The notes: generated from the letters alone by a model not told the origin. A stretch of DNA of 64,000 bases from Pseudobutyrivibrio sp. YE44 (GCF_900104335.1 NZ_FMXT01000003.1:124001-188000), one strand, 5' to 3'; positions 45,696-55,662 are shown, counted from the stretch's first letter. A program made the numbers and translations.

Positions 45696-47729
45696 ATGAA
45701 CATTCACGCTATTTACTCGGACGGAACAGCTGAATATAGATATCCGGTGGAACCAGAGGAGAACTCTCTGGTTACAATTAGCATCAGAACCTATCATCAG
45801 GAGGATATAGAAGTATTTCTGATGTCAAAAACGGATAATCTTAGTGTAAAAATGCACTTAGATAGAACCCGCGGCGAATTTGATTTCTATTCCTGCGCAG
45901 TTCAATTGCATGAAACTGAATTTCGATATTATTTTGAGCTCGTATCAGGCCTTGATCATTATTATTATGACAGGGTTGGTTTGTGGCGTGATTATCGCGA
46001 GCATTACGAGTTTTCTATTATGCCAGGTTTTTCCACACCAGCATGGGCTAAGGGTGCGGTTATGTACCAAATCCTTGTGGATAGATTCTGTAATGGCGAT
46101 TCATCCAACGATGTTTTAACAAATGAATATCACTATGTAGGTGCGCCTGTTCAACAGGTTACTGACTGGGAGTCTAAGCCTGCAAATCTCGATATAGGTA
46201 GATTTTATGGTGGCGATTTAGAGGGCGTCAGACAAAGACTGCATTACCTAAAGAGCCTTGGAGTAGAGGTAATCTATTTCAATCCGTTGTTCGTGTCGCC
46301 TTCAAATCATAAGTACGATACATCAGACTATGATTATATAGATCCTCATTTCACAGTCATTAAGAAGGATGGTGGAGACTGTCTTGATCCAGGAGATTAT
46401 GACAACTCTCATGCCACAAAGTACAAGCTCAGGGTTACCAACAAGGCAAATCTTGAGGCTAGCAACAAGTTCTTTGCGGATTTTGTTAATGAGGCTCATC
46501 AAAAGGGTATAAGAGTCATTATTGATGGAGTATTTAATCACTGTGGCTCCTTCAACAAATGGCTTAATAGAGAAAAGATATATTCAAAAGAGGAAGGCTA
46601 TGCTCCTGGTGCTTATGAAAGCAAGGATAGTCCTTATAATAGCTTCTTTAAGTTTTATGAGGACACTTGGCCAGACAACAAGAGCTATGACGGCTGGTGG
46701 AGCCATGACACCCTTCCAAAGCTGAATTACGAGGATTCACCAGAGCTTTGTGAATATATCCTTAATATTGGTAAGAAATGGGTTAGCGAGCCATATAATT
46801 GTGATGGTTGGCGTCTGGATGTGGCTGCAGATTTAGGTCATTCAGAGGAGTTTAACCATAAGTTTTGGCACGACTTTAGAGATGCTGTAAAGTCTGCTAA
46901 TCCTCATGCAATTATTTTGGCGGAGCATTATGGGAATCCGACAGCATGGCTTCAGGGTGACCAATGGGATACTGTCATGAATTATGATGCTTTCATGGAG
47001 CCTTTGACATACTTCTTGACTGGTATGGAAAAGCATTCAGATGAGTTCCAGCCAAGCGCTTTAGGTGATGGAGATCGTTTCAAGAATACAATGCTTCACT
47101 TTATGGCAAGACTAAAAACCCCATCCCTGTATTGTGCCATGAATCAGCTGTCAAATCACGACCATTCACGATTCCTTACCAGAACTAACCATACGGTAGG
47201 AAGAATAGCTACAAAGGGTGCTAGCGCTGCAGAGGAAGGTGTATCTATTCCTGTAATGAAGCTTGCTGAAATGATTCAGCTTACCTGGCCTGGCGCACCT
47301 ACCTTGTATTATGGTGATGAGGCTGGAGTCTGCGGTTTTACAGATCCTGACAGCCGACGTACTTATCCTTGGGGTAAGGCTAATTATGATTTGATAGACT
47401 ACACTAGAGATATGATTATGATTCACAAGCAGAGCCATGCTATTAAGGAAGGCTCCTTTAGATTTCTGAATTGCGGACAGGGGTTCATAAGCTATGGTCG
47501 CTTCACAAATAATGAGCAAATTATCGTCGTTATCAACTCCAACAGCCATGATATTGAGGCTGATGTGCCTGTTTGGATTGCTGGTGTACCTTTAAATTGT
47601 CAACTTGAGAGATTGATTTTGAGTAATGAGGTTGGGTATTCAATCATGCCGACCGATATAACTATTGAGGGTGGAAATTTACATGTTGCCCTCACCTCAT
47701 ATTCGGGCATAGTATACAAAAGAATCTAG
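45696..47729 (+). CDS. Intracellular GH13 alpha-amylase family enzyme with N-terminal beta domain
   Basis: 677 residues without signal peptide. The first 125 residues are a CBM34-like beta domain; the barrel starts at AVMYQILVDRF. GH13 motifs: DGVFNHCG, GWRLDVAAD (nucleophile Asp375), ILAEHYG (Glu410), NQLSNHDHSR (Asp489). An insertion with DYDYIDPHFTVIKKDGGDC lies between strands 2 and 3. It probably hydrolyses intracellular malto-oligosaccharides or pullulan-type fragments. AAGGGGAA precedes ATG. It is not linked to a transporter, and its upstream region lacks the malE-type operator, so control is separate from the first GH13 gene. Confidence 0.85.
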   Translation: MNIHAIYSDGTAEYRYPVEPEENSLVTISIRTYHQEDIEVFLMSKTDNLSVKMHLDRTRGEFDFYSCAVQLHETEFRYYFELVSGLDHYYYDRVGLWRDYREHYEFSIMPGFSTPAWAKGAVMYQILVDRFCNGDSSNDVLTNEYHYVGAPVQQVTDWESKPANLDIGRFYGGDLEGVRQRLHYLKSLGVEVIYFNPLFVSPSNHKYDTSDYDYIDPHFTVIKKDGGDCLDPGDYDNSHATKYKLRVTNKANLEASNKFFADFVNEAHQKGIRVIIDGVFNHCGSFNKWLNREKIYSKEEGYAPGAYESKDSPYNSFFKFYEDTWPDNKSYDGWWSHDTLPKLNYEDSPELCEYILNIGKKWVSEPYNCDGWRLDVAADLGHSEEFNHKFWHDFRDAVKSANPHAIILAEHYGNPTAWLQGDQWDTVMNYDAFMEPLTYFLTGMEKHSDEFQPSALGDGDRFKNTMLHFMARLKTPSLYCAMNQLSNHDHSRFLTRTNHTVGRIATKGASAAEEGVSIPVMKLAEMIQLTWPGAPTLYYGDEAGVCGFTDPDSRRTYPWGKANYDLIDYTRDMIMIHKQSHAIKEGSFRFLNCGQGFISYGRFTNNEQIIVVINSNSHDIEADVPVWIAGVPLNCQLERLILSNEVGYSIMPTDITIEGGNLHVALTSYSGIVYKRI

Positions 47730-47752
47730 GGTTATGTATGGGGAGAGATATT

Positions 47753-48205
47753 ATGGCGAAGGATTTAAAGAAGCATACTGAAATCGACATGCAGGAATTA
47801 GAAAACCGACACAAAGAGTTGGAAAAGGCATGGAACGATTTGTTAAAAGAAAAAAGAGAAGTAGAGGCTAGAGCACATACTCTTGAACAGCAGGAAAAAA
47901 CCTTCAGCATGAAGTGGGATATGCTGATTCGTGAAACTCAGAAGCTTGCAGATGAAAAAAAGCAGTTTGAGCGTAAGAAGAAATTCTATGAGCAGGTTGA
48001 ATTCTGCTCAATTGAAACATATCGCGAAGAGGAAAAACCTGCTGCTGGCGAGCTGTTCTTCTCTGGAGTTTCTACTCAAAAGGCTCTCAAGAAGCGCTAC
48101 AAGGATTTGATTAAGATTTATCATCCTGACAGTGAATCTGGCGATACAGCTACCATTGCGGAGATTAACCGCGAGTACGAGGATCTGAAGGCTAATATGA
48201 GCTAA
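47753..48205 (+). CDS. Coiled-coil protein with C-terminal J-like domain (paralogue 1)
   Basis: About 150 residues. An N-terminal charged coiled coil (ELENRHKELEKAWNDLLKEK to FERKKKFYEQVE) is followed by a compact J-like domain, LKKRYKDLIKIYHPDSESGD with the HPD tripeptide and EINREYEDLKA helix. J domains stimulate DnaK-type chaperones; no DnaK or GrpE gene is nearby. I choose ATG 47753 with GGGGAGAG upstream rather than ATG 47738. A second copy at 48422-48898 has the same plan. The function is unknown. Confidence 0.7.
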   Translation: MAKDLKKHTEIDMQELENRHKELEKAWNDLLKEKREVEARAHTLEQQEKTFSMKWDMLIRETQKLADEKKQFERKKKFYEQVEFCSIETYREEEKPAAGELFFSGVSTQKALKKRYKDLIKIYHPDSESGDTATIAEINREYEDLKANMS

Positions 48206-48233
48206 TGGATAATGAAAATAGAATATTGTTTTA

Positions 48234-48260
48234 GGCTCCAGCTACATGCTGGAGCTTTTT
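48234..48260 (+). terminator. Terminator after J-like paralogue 1
   Basis: GCTCCAGC, loop TACAT, GCTGGAGC followed by TTTTT. Confidence 0.85.
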
Positions 48261-48330
48261 GCGACTAAAACTGTGTATTAAAAAGCATAGTTCACAAAAG
48301 AGATGTGTATTTATACTATATTCTTCTAAT

Positions 48331-48359
48331 TTACAAAATTAGAAAGCCTGTTGTATAAT
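48331..48359 (+). promoter_or_regulatory. Promoter of J-like paralogue 2
   Basis: TTACAA (48331-48336), 17 bases, TATAAT (48354-48359). Confidence 0.65.
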
Positions 48360-48421
48360 CATTAAAGTTGTGATTTAATGCAATCATAGAATTGAATTGA
48401 AGTATTAGAGGGAGAATAATA

Positions 48422-48898
48422 ATGTCATTCAACTACACATGTCAGGAAACATCAGACATGCGGACATTCAACCAGAGACAGAGAGACTTAGAAAAAGCAT
48501 GGAATGATTTGTTGATGGAAAAGCGCGATGTTGAAGCGCGCAGATATTATCTTGAAAAGGAAGAAACAGTATTTGCCATGAAATGGGATATGCTGGTTCG
48601 CGAAACTAGACAGCTTGCTGTTGACAAAAACAAGTTTGAGCGTAAGAAAAAGTTTTATGAATATGTTAATTCAAACGCTTACGATTCAAAATACGAAGAC
48701 ACCTACGAACAAGAAGTTAAAGAGAAAAAAATAGTTCGTGGGGAAATGTTTTTCTCAGGTGTTACCACCAGAAGCGAGCTTAGAAAGCGTTATAGAGATC
48801 TTATTAAGATTTATCATCCAGATGGGGCAGCAGGCGACACTGAAACAGTTGCTGAGATTAATCGTGAGTATGAGAATCTTAAAGCACAGATGTATTAA
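48422..48898 (+). CDS. Coiled-coil protein with C-terminal J-like domain (paralogue 2)
   Basis: 158 residues with the same architecture as the gene 217 bases upstream. The coiled coil (RQRDLEKAWNDLLMEKRDVE, FAMKWDMLVRETRQLAVDKN) and J-like domain (LRKRYRDLIKIYHPDGAAGD, EINREYENLKAQ) align along the whole length; the linker is longer and rich in Y, D and E. GGGAG precedes ATG. It has its own promoter and terminator, so the two duplicates are independently transcribed. The arrangement shows a tandem gene duplication; the client or partner chaperone is unknown. Confidence 0.7.
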   Translation: MSFNYTCQETSDMRTFNQRQRDLEKAWNDLLMEKRDVEARRYYLEKEETVFAMKWDMLVRETRQLAVDKNKFERKKKFYEYVNSNAYDSKYEDTYEQEVKEKKIVRGEMFFSGVTTRSELRKRYRDLIKIYHPDGAAGDTETVAEINREYENLKAQMY

Positions 48899-48911
48899 TT
48901 TAGGTTACTAT

Positions 48912-48946
48912 CCAGCATTTCCATAGGGGATGCTGGTGTGTTTTTA
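48912..48946 (+). terminator. Terminator after J-like paralogue 2
   Basis: CCAGCAT pairs with ATGCTGG across an 11-base loop, followed by TGTGTTTTT. Confidence 0.7.
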
Positions 48947-48973
48947 TTTAATGGGATTTCCCGGGGAATGAGT

Positions 48974-50590
48974 ATGAATAATTTGAATACGAAAGAAATC
49001 TTGCCAAAGATTCTGATTTGCCTTAGTGTGGTTGTGATATTCGCTCAGGCATTATTCTTTTATAACCAAAAGACGTTATTCTATTTGGATGAAGCAGCTT
49101 CCTTCCAATTAGCAAACGATTATTTGGTTTCTTTTGATGATTTAAAGAAAGTAATCAGTAGTGGTGATTTAGAGGGTTCTCAAGTTGGAATAGGTACCAA
49201 CAGCTGGTATACAAATGACGAAATAATGTCAAAGTTTACCGTATCTAAAGAAGACCAATTTAACTATTTGAATACTTATTTATTTCAAGCATCGGACGTA
49301 CATCCTCCACTTTATTATTTTATAATTAGAACAGTATGCTCAATCTTTAAGAGTATGGATTTAAAATTGGTGGGTTTCCTTATCAATATTACTTTCCTAC
49401 TGTTGAGCTTATATTTTGTATATAAGATAAGCATGTTGTTATTTAAAAATGAATATTGTTCAATCGCAGCGATGCTTTACTATGGCCTTAGCTTTGATTT
49501 TGTTAACAATAGTACCTTCTACAGAATGTACGCAATTCTTACCTTTTTCATGGTGCTGAATTTGTACTTGAATATAAAGTGGTTCAAAACCGGATTTGAG
49601 GATAACAAAAGGACGCTCAGAAGATTATGTTTAGCTTTGTATTTTGCAATGCTAACACAGTATTTTGCCCTGTTTTTCTGTTTGCCGATATTTGTAATCA
49701 ATCTTGTACTTATGAAGCAGAAGAAGGTTTCTTTTGCAAGGTATATAAAGTATTGTGTGATTACTGGTGTAATCTATGTGGTTACATGGCCGTTTTCGAT
49801 TTTTCACATGCTATTTACAGGTCGTGGCGGTGATGTAACAGGAAAGCTTGGTGGATTACGATTTATCAGAAACGTATGGGATTTCCATTATTTCCTAGAA
49901 AGAAGCCTTTTTGCAGGAAGCTACAAGTATTTAGGTGCATTTGCACTATTGCTTGCTGGAATAATAGTATATAAGCTAATTGGGAAATGTAAGAAAAAGG
50001 AATTTAAGAGTTGGATTACAACTGAGCATTTTGGAGTCTTGATATATTTGTTTGTTACAGCAGCTGTATACTTCTTTATTGCTGCCAATGCTGCTCCATG
50101 GCCTACAGATAGATATGTAATGCCTGAAATGCCACTACTGTCTATAATTATTATTTATGGATTTGTTAGTGTTCTGTCCTTTGTTATAAAGAACAAGACT
50201 GTTTGTGGTGCTATTCTTATTTCGTTTGCAGCTATTGTTACCCTTAGATGGCACAGTGTGCTTAGGCCAAACTATATATACAATTTCCCAGAAATCCATG
50301 AGTACAAGGAGCTATGCACAAAATACGATGCGGTGTTAATAAATGATCCAAATAGTATTTGTAGCCCGGAGGTGGAGCTTAATTATCAGCATCCTAACTA
50401 TTTTGAAACAGACTATGAAAACCTGGATTCCCTTGAGGGCAATGTTAAGCAAGATGGTGAGTATATATTCTACATAGCAGATATCAATGAAACAGATGAT
50501 ATCGTAAACAAAATAATAGCTAAGGGCTACAATTTAGAGAATCTTGAATGCGAAATAGACAGTTATAAAATCTACAAGCTTAATTGGTAA
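48974..50590 (+). CDS. Polytopic membrane glycosyltransferase-like protein (GT39/ArnT-like), paralogue
   Basis: About 538 residues with some ten membrane helices. FYLDEAASFQ places the acidic pair Asp39-Glu40 in the first outside loop, and DVHPPLYYFIIRT repeats the motif of the 7046-8545 protein. The C-terminal 120 residues form a soluble extracytoplasmic part. It probably transfers a sugar from a polyprenyl-phosphate donor to an envelope glycan. I choose ATG 48974 with GGGG 7 bases upstream; longer in-frame starts lie inside or next to the upstream terminator. Donor and acceptor unknown. Confidence 0.62.
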   Translation: MNNLNTKEILPKILICLSVVVIFAQALFFYNQKTLFYLDEAASFQLANDYLVSFDDLKKVISSGDLEGSQVGIGTNSWYTNDEIMSKFTVSKEDQFNYLNTYLFQASDVHPPLYYFIIRTVCSIFKSMDLKLVGFLINITFLLLSLYFVYKISMLLFKNEYCSIAAMLYYGLSFDFVNNSTFYRMYAILTFFMVLNLYLNIKWFKTGFEDNKRTLRRLCLALYFAMLTQYFALFFCLPIFVINLVLMKQKKVSFARYIKYCVITGVIYVVTWPFSIFHMLFTGRGGDVTGKLGGLRFIRNVWDFHYFLERSLFAGSYKYLGAFALLLAGIIVYKLIGKCKKKEFKSWITTEHFGVLIYLFVTAAVYFFIAANAAPWPTDRYVMPEMPLLSIIIIYGFVSVLSFVIKNKTVCGAILISFAAIVTLRWHSVLRPNYIYNFPEIHEYKELCTKYDAVLINDPNSICSPEVELNYQHPNYFETDYENLDSLEGNVKQDGEYIFYIADINETDDIVNKIIAKGYNLENLECEIDSYKIYKLNW

Positions 50591-50593
50591 TTG

Positions 50594-51484
50594 TTAGTTG
50601 TTAAGCACTGAGCTCATATCATCTGGTAATGGTGCAATGAATTCTAATTCCTCACCAGTGATTGGGTGCTTGAAGGAGATTTTATGTGAGTGTAAAGCGT
50701 GTCGCTTCATATACTCAAAATCTGGGTTGTAAATATCATCACCAATTAAAGGATGACCAATATATTTAAAATGAACGCGTATCTGATGGGTGCGGCCGGT
50801 TTCAAGATGAATTGAAACCAGGCTGTGCCCATTTTTTTCTTCTATAACCTGATAGTGGGTGATAGCTCTTTCGCCATTTTCTAAATCTACTTGTCTTGCA
50901 ATGGTATCTCCAGGAACACGACCTATTGGAGCATCTATGGTGCCGATTTTGTCGGTTAAGGTACCTCGGACGATTGCATAGTATTCCCTGTGGAACTCTC
51001 GATTTTTAACGGCTGTGGAAAGAATACTACCACTGACGAGATGCTTTGCAATGACTGTCAGGCCAGAGGTGTTTTTATCAAGCCTGTTGGCGCACCTGAA
51101 TATAAAAGGCTTCCCTTGATTCTCATAATAATATGCAAGGCCGTTCGCCAAGGAATCCTCATAATGATTGAGACTTGGATGGATAGAAAGCCCTGCAGGC
51201 TTATTTACTACAATAATATCTCCATCTTCATAGACAATATCTAAAGGCATCTCAACAGGTGGGATTTTTTCTGAAGATTCATCTTCAGAAATGTTTACAA
51301 CCAATTCTTCGCCAGTACAGAGTTTACGATTCATATGAACCCACTCATCATCTATCATCACGTTGTTTGGCATCTTCTTTAATGCGGTGATATTGGCAGA
51401 AGAATAGCCTTTTTTCTTTAGATACTTATCTATTGTTATTCCGTTATATTCGTTTTCAATTGTATAGGTCAGAGTTCTATTCAT
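50594..51484 (-). CDS. RluA-family pseudouridine synthase with S4 domain
   Basis: About 296 residues. An N-terminal S4-like domain (YNGITIDKYLKKKGYSSANITALK) precedes the catalytic domain with NKPAGLSIHPS, catalytic Asp136 in NRLDKNTSGLTVIAK and LETGRTHQIRVHF. It belongs to the RluD/YhcT-like class that modifies rRNA. I choose ATG 51484: a TTGACT-17-TAGAAT promoter ends 7 bases upstream and no Shine-Dalgarno is present, so the mRNA appears leaderless. A GTG at 51532 would lie upstream of that promoter. It is convergent with the membrane glycosyltransferase, 3 bases apart. Confidence 0.85.
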   Translation of the reverse strand: MNRTLTYTIENEYNGITIDKYLKKKGYSSANITALKKMPNNVMIDDEWVHMNRKLCTGEELVVNISEDESSEKIPPVEMPLDIVYEDGDIIVVNKPAGLSIHPSLNHYEDSLANGLAYYYENQGKPFIFRCANRLDKNTSGLTVIAKHLVSGSILSTAVKNREFHREYYAIVRGTLTDKIGTIDAPIGRVPGDTIARQVDLENGERAITHYQVIEEKNGHSLVSIHLETGRTHQIRVHFKYIGHPLIGDDIYNPDFEYMKRHALHSHKISFKHPITGEELEFIAPLPDDMSSVLNN

Positions 51485-51491
51485 AGCTAGA

Positions 51492-51520
51492 ATTCTATTA
51501 GGTAGAAGTATATTAGTCAA
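51492..51520 (-). promoter_or_regulatory. Leaderless-type promoter of the RluA gene
   Basis: On the minus strand, TTGACT (51520-51515), 17 bases, TAGAAT (51497-51492), then 7 bases to the ATG at 51484. Confidence 0.65.
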
Positions 51521-51667
51521 CCAATAGCGCACTACCTAAATTGTTAAGAAATTGTGAAAAAAATGTGGTCAAATTGTGGATAATCTATTATAATCAGAAA
51601 CGGCTGTTTATTACACTATTTGAATAAATGGTGGTTAGACTAATAAAAAATAGATTGGAGAATATTT

Positions 51668-52132
51668 ATGGAACCTAAAAAGATTAAATTGTGCTCTATG
51701 GGATTTGCATTGTTTTTTACAATCATAATTGCTATGGATATTGCAAAAAAAGGTGGAGTATCAACTGAAAGTGCTACAGGCTTTCATAGATTTTTGAATA
51801 ATGCAGTGGGTATACCTCTTGTTATTCTTATGGCATATGGCATGTTCTTTGTAACAGGTGTAATTTTGATTAATTGTATAAATAGATGGGGCTTGTTGAT
51901 TGGACTTTTTGTTGGGTGTGTGACAATTCTTTTTCTTGCAATAGTATATTGTATGGGATTAACAGAAAAGCAGCAGGATAAGGCTGCAATTGTTTTGGCA
52001 ATCCTTGCAATTGTTTATGGTATTGTTAGCTCTGTATTGACAATAAGAGCATATATTTTAGATTTCAAGTGTGAAAAACTAGTTAGCCAAGCCTATGATG
52101 AGCAGTTTAAGAAGACTACAGATAGCGAATAA
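51668..52132 (+). CDS. Four-helix membrane protein of unknown function
   Basis: 154 residues with four hydrophobic helices (starting FALFFTIIIAMDIA, AVGIPLVILMAYGMFFV, WGLLIGLFVGCVTILFLAIVY, AAIVLAILAIVYGIVSSVL) and a short cytosolic charged tail. I recognise no family. TTGGAG precedes ATG. TATAAT at 51589-51594 is a likely -10. It is first in an apparent three-gene operon with another small membrane protein and a lipoprotein. Confidence 0.65.
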   Translation: MEPKKIKLCSMGFALFFTIIIAMDIAKKGGVSTESATGFHRFLNNAVGIPLVILMAYGMFFVTGVILINCINRWGLLIGLFVGCVTILFLAIVYCMGLTEKQQDKAAIVLAILAIVYGIVSSVLTIRAYILDFKCEKLVSQAYDEQFKKTTDSE

Positions 52133-52154
52133 ATGATAAAACAAAGGAGGATAT

Positions 52155-52418
52155 ATGGATTTATTATTATATGAGTTAGCAAAGGCTATAGGCTTTAATT
52201 TTATTTCTATTTTTATTGCTATAATTGCGGTATTAGCAGCTAGAAGCTCTAAAGTTGTAGCATATCTGGTTTTAGCAGTAGGTGTTATTTTTTATGGAAT
52301 AGGGATTAGTGGTGCTATGGAGACTGGTACTGTAGATATGATTTCTGTGGGAATGTTGGTAGTTATTATGCTTGTAGCTTTTATAAGAATTTGCACAATA
52401 AAACCTAAGCATAACTAA
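52155..52418 (+). CDS. Small membrane protein of unknown function
   Basis: 87 residues, nearly all hydrophobic, with three probable helices and a basic end (CTIKPKHN). AAAGGAGG lies 6 bases before ATG, 22 bases after the preceding stop. I recognise no family. Tight spacing suggests a role shared with its neighbours. Confidence 0.6.
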   Translation: MDLLLYELAKAIGFNFISIFIAIIAVLAARSSKVVAYLVLAVGVIFYGIGISGAMETGTVDMISVGMLVVIMLVAFIRICTIKPKHN

Positions 52419-52443
52419 AAGAATATATAATTCAGGGAGAAGA

Positions 52444-53076
52444 ATGATAATGAAAAGATTAAAAGTTAGTTTACTTGTATTTGCAATGGTTGGAAGTATG
52501 TTTACTATGGTTGGTTGTGGCGATAAGGCAGCTACAACAGAGGAAGATGTAGACAAGCAGATTGAAGAGGCTTTTGAAGAGCTTGACAATAGTGAAGATC
52601 CAGATGCTTTGATTGAAGATAAGTTGGCAGAGCTTGATGAGGCTGAGGTTTCTGAAGAAAAATTTGAAGCAGATGAGAATGGTCTTGTGACTATTACAGA
52701 TGGTACAGATGGACATTGGTTTGGTTGTTTTTGTCCTGGAACAAAAGAAAAGATTGGTGTGAGTAAAGATGAATTAGGAATCCCTCATCCTTTTGTATAT
52801 GAGGTTGAGGTTAATTCAGACTCTATAGTTTTACATGGGGCTTTAAATTTTAGAACTGAGGAAGATAAAGACTCACATGGTCAGGTAACTATTGATGCAC
52901 CTCATACATTTAAAGTTGATAAGAAAACTAAAATTATTGTTACAGATGGTGAGGGAAACTTTGATGAGAGTGATTTAGATGGATTGAAAGAAGCTATTGA
53001 AAAGTACCCAGATAAATCTTACTGTTTTAGTATTGATATAAAAAATGGTGTTGTAACAGAATTATCTTTTGATTAA
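52444..53076 (+). CDS. Lipoprotein of unknown function
   Basis: 210 residues with lipobox MVGC (Cys25 from the first ATG), a strongly acidic helical linker (EEDVDKQIEEAFEELDNSED...), and a C-terminal beta-rich domain (VTITDGTDGHWFGCFCPG; VNSDSIVLHGALNF; TKIIVTDGEG). GGGAG supports ATG 52444; ATG 52450 is also possible. I recognise no family for the outside domain. It ends the three-gene operon and is followed by a terminator. Confidence 0.65.
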   Translation: MIMKRLKVSLLVFAMVGSMFTMVGCGDKAATTEEDVDKQIEEAFEELDNSEDPDALIEDKLAELDEAEVSEEKFEADENGLVTITDGTDGHWFGCFCPGTKEKIGVSKDELGIPHPFVYEVEVNSDSIVLHGALNFRTEEDKDSHGQVTIDAPHTFKVDKKTKIIVTDGEGNFDESDLDGLKEAIEKYPDKSYCFSIDIKNGVVTELSFD

Positions 53077-53087
53077 AAATATGTAAT

Positions 53088-53126
53088 AAAAATGCCCTGC
53101 AGCATCAATTGCTGCGGGGCATTTTT
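53088..53126. terminator. Bidirectional terminator between the lipoprotein and GH94 genes
   Basis: AAAAATGCCCTGCAGCA pairs with TGCTGCGGGGCATTTTT around TCAAT. A-rich and T-rich flanks serve both convergent genes. Confidence 0.88.
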
Positions 53127-53170
53127 AAGAAGGAGAATAAAATTGTATGAGATAAAAAGGTGAAAAGAAA

Positions 53171-55606
53171 TTACTTCATAGTTGCAACTACGCTAACTGT
53201 CTTCTTTGAACCATCAAATGGGATGATGTTTCCTTCAATTTCTTTTCCATCTACAAGCAAGCTGGCAACACCCTTCTGAACCCTGTTAGGGTTCTTGATT
53301 TCGATGTTGTAAGTAACTCCACGGTAAACACGAGTTACATTGAAATCACCGAACTCAGCAGGTGTACAAGGATTTACTGAAAGTCCTTCAAGTGTTGGGT
53401 AAATACCAAGGATGTATTGAGAGATATTTGTAAATGTCCAAGCTGCTGTACCTGTAAGCCAACTGTTCTTTGCCTCGCCATGGAACTTAGCGTCTGCGCC
53501 AGCTACCATCTGTGAGTAAACATATGGCTCTGTTCTATGAATCTCAGAAATGTCTTCGATGTATGAAGGACATGTCTTCTTATAAACTTCGAAAGCTCTG
53601 TCGCCTCTGCCGATACATGTTTCAGCAATTGAAATCCATGGATTGTTGTGGCAGAAGATACCAGCATTCTCTTTGTATCCTGGTGGATAAGATGAAATCT
53701 CGCCAAGCTCAAGATGATATCTTGTGTAAGCTGGCTGAAGAATCATAACACCATACTTTGTATCAAGCTTTTCTTTAACTGAATCAAGGGCCTTCTTAGC
53801 GTTTCCATCTTCTACACCTACACCAGCCATTACACACATACCCTGTGGCTCGATGTAAATCTGACCTTCGTCACACTCTTTTGAACCAATCTTGTGGCTG
53901 TAAGCATCGTAAGCACGTACGAACCACTCACCGTCCCAGCCGTCCTTTTCGATGGCTGCAATCATCTTATCAACCTCGCCGAGAACTCTCTCAGCTTCTG
54001 CATTATCACCCATAAGCTTGCAAAGGTCTGCATACTCGCGTCCATACTTAACAAACATACCAGCAATAAATACTGACTCAGCAACTGGTCCTTCAGAAGG
54101 TCCGAAGCACTGGAAGCTTTCACCTGGGTGCTCTGAGAAGCAGTTAAGGTTCAAGCAGTCGTTCCAGTCAGCACGTCCAATAAGTGGAAGATCATGTGGA
54201 CCTTTGTGATTTACAATATAATCAAATGAGCGCTTTAAGTGCTCCATAAGAGAAGTGGCAACTGACATATCATTGTCATATGGAACTGTCTCATTAAGGA
54301 TTGATGTGTCACCTGTCTCACGAATATAAGCACTTGTTCCTGCGATTAACCATAATGGATCATCGTTGAAGCCTGAACCGATATCTGAGTTACCCTTCTT
54401 TGTAAGTGGCTGATACTGGTGGTATGCTGAACCATCCTGGAACTGGGTTGAAGCAATATCAATGATTCTCTGACGGGCTCTGTCTGGAATAAGGTGAACA
54501 AATCCAAGAAGATCCTGGCATGAATCTCTGAAGCCCATTCCTCTACCAATTCCTGACTCGTAGTAAGAAGCTGAACGAGACATGTTGAAGGTAACCATAC
54601 ACTGATATTGGTTCCAAATGTTAACCATACGATTAACATGCTCATCTTTAGATTCAATGTGGAACTTAGCAAGAAGACCATCCCAATAGCTGCAAAGCTC
54701 TGCAAGTGCAGCATCGAAAGCTTCTGTAGTCTGGTATTTAGAAAGAAGAGCTGTAGCCTTCTTCTTATTAATTACGTTTGGAGCTTCCCACTTATCATCT
54801 TCTTCATTCTCAATATAGCCAAGAGCAAATACGAAAGTCTTAGATTCTCCAGCTTCAAGGCTGATATTAATCTGATGAGAAGCGATAGGGTACCATCCAG
54901 AACAAATTGTGCTGTTAAGCTTACCAGCTAAAACTGCAGCTGGTCTATCTGGTCCGTTGTAAGCGCCTCTGAATTCATCTCTGCTTGTTTCGAAAGCATC
55001 GATTTTTGAGTTTACAGAATATACAGCGTAGTGATTACGACGTTCTCTGTACTCAGTTTTGTGGTAAATTGTAGAATCTACAACTTCAACCTCACCGATG
55101 GAAAGGTTACGCTGGAAATTCTTCATATCATCATCGGCATTCCATAAACACCACTCAACATAAGAGAAGAGCTGAATATCTTTCTTAGAAGTACCCTTAT
55201 TAGTAAGAGTAACCTTTGTAAGTTCAACTGGATCATCAACAGGAACGAAGGTGATGAGTGCAGCCTCGATATCATTCTTTGAGCCTGTGAACTTGCTGTA
55301 GCCAATACCGTGACGGCATTCATAAGCATCTAGCTCAGTCTTTGTTGGCTGCCAACCAGGGTTCCAAATTGTGTCCCCATCTTTAATATAGAAGTATTTT
55401 CCATTTGTATCTGGGGTAGTGTCGTTATAACGATATCTAGTCATGCGAAGAAGCTTTGCATCCTTGTAGAAGGTATAACCTCCGCAAGTGTTTGATAATA
55501 ATGTAAAGAAATCCTTGCAGCCTAGATAGTTAATCCATGGCAAAGGAGTCTTTGGAGTTGTGATGACATATTCTTTGTTCTTATCATCGAAAAATCCGAA
55601 TTTCAT
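53171..55606 (-). CDS. cbpA: Cellobiose phosphorylase, GH94
   Basis: 811 residues, the normal GH94 length: N-terminal beta-sandwich starting [18 protein letters not shown], helical linker, alpha6/alpha6 barrel and C-terminal beta domain. The catalytic acid is Asp483 in the [10 protein letters not shown] motif; CRHGIGYS and [10 protein letters not shown] are typical. It phosphorolyses cellobiose to glucose 1-phosphate and glucose in the cytosol, saving ATP. GGAGG precedes ATG. It diverges from a LacI regulator and an ABC sugar operon, with AAACG-type operators in the gap and TAAACGTTTA just upstream of its -10 (TATAAT, minus strand 55704-55699). Substrate assignment rests on recalled family motifs. 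Confidence 0.88.
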   Translation of the reverse strand: MKFGFFDDKNKEYVITTPKTPLPWINYLGCKDFFTLLSNTCGGYTFYKDAKLLRMTRYRYNDTTPDTNGKYFYIKDGDTIWNPGWQPTKTELDAYECRHGIGYSKFTGSKNDIEAALITFVPVDDPVELTKVTLTNKGTSKKDIQLFSYVEWCLWNADDDMKNFQRNLSIGEVEVVDSTIYHKTEYRERRNHYAVYSVNSKIDAFETSRDEFRGAYNGPDRPAAVLAGKLNSTICSGWYPIASHQINISLEAGESKTFVFALGYIENEEDDKWEAPNVINKKKATALLSKYQTTEAFDAALAELCSYWDGLLAKFHIESKDEHVNRMVNIWNQYQCMVTFNMSRSASYYESGIGRGMGFRDSCQDLLGFVHLIPDRARQRIIDIASTQFQDGSAYHQYQPLTKKGNSDIGSGFNDDPLWLIAGTSAYIRETGDTSILNETVPYDNDMSVATSLMEHLKRSFDYIVNHKGPHDLPLIGRADWNDCLNLNCFSEHPGESFQCFGPSEGPVAESVFIAGMFVKYGREYADLCKLMGDNAEAERVLGEVDKMIAAIEKDGWDGEWFVRAYDAYSHKIGSKECDEGQIYIEPQGMCVMAGVGVEDGNAKKALDSVKEKLDTKYGVMILQPAYTRYHLELGEISSYPPGYKENAGIFCHNNPWISIAETCIGRGDRAFEVYKKTCPSYIEDISEIHRTEPYVYSQMVAGADAKFHGEAKNSWLTGTAAWTFTNISQYILGIYPTLEGLSVNPCTPAEFGDFNVTRVYRGVTYNIEIKNPNRVQKGVASLLVDGKEIEGNIIPFDGSKKTVSVVATMK

Positions 55607-55662
55607 GTGATCCTCCCTAACAAAATTATTTGTTGAATGAATGGTTAATATAACGACTTTAA

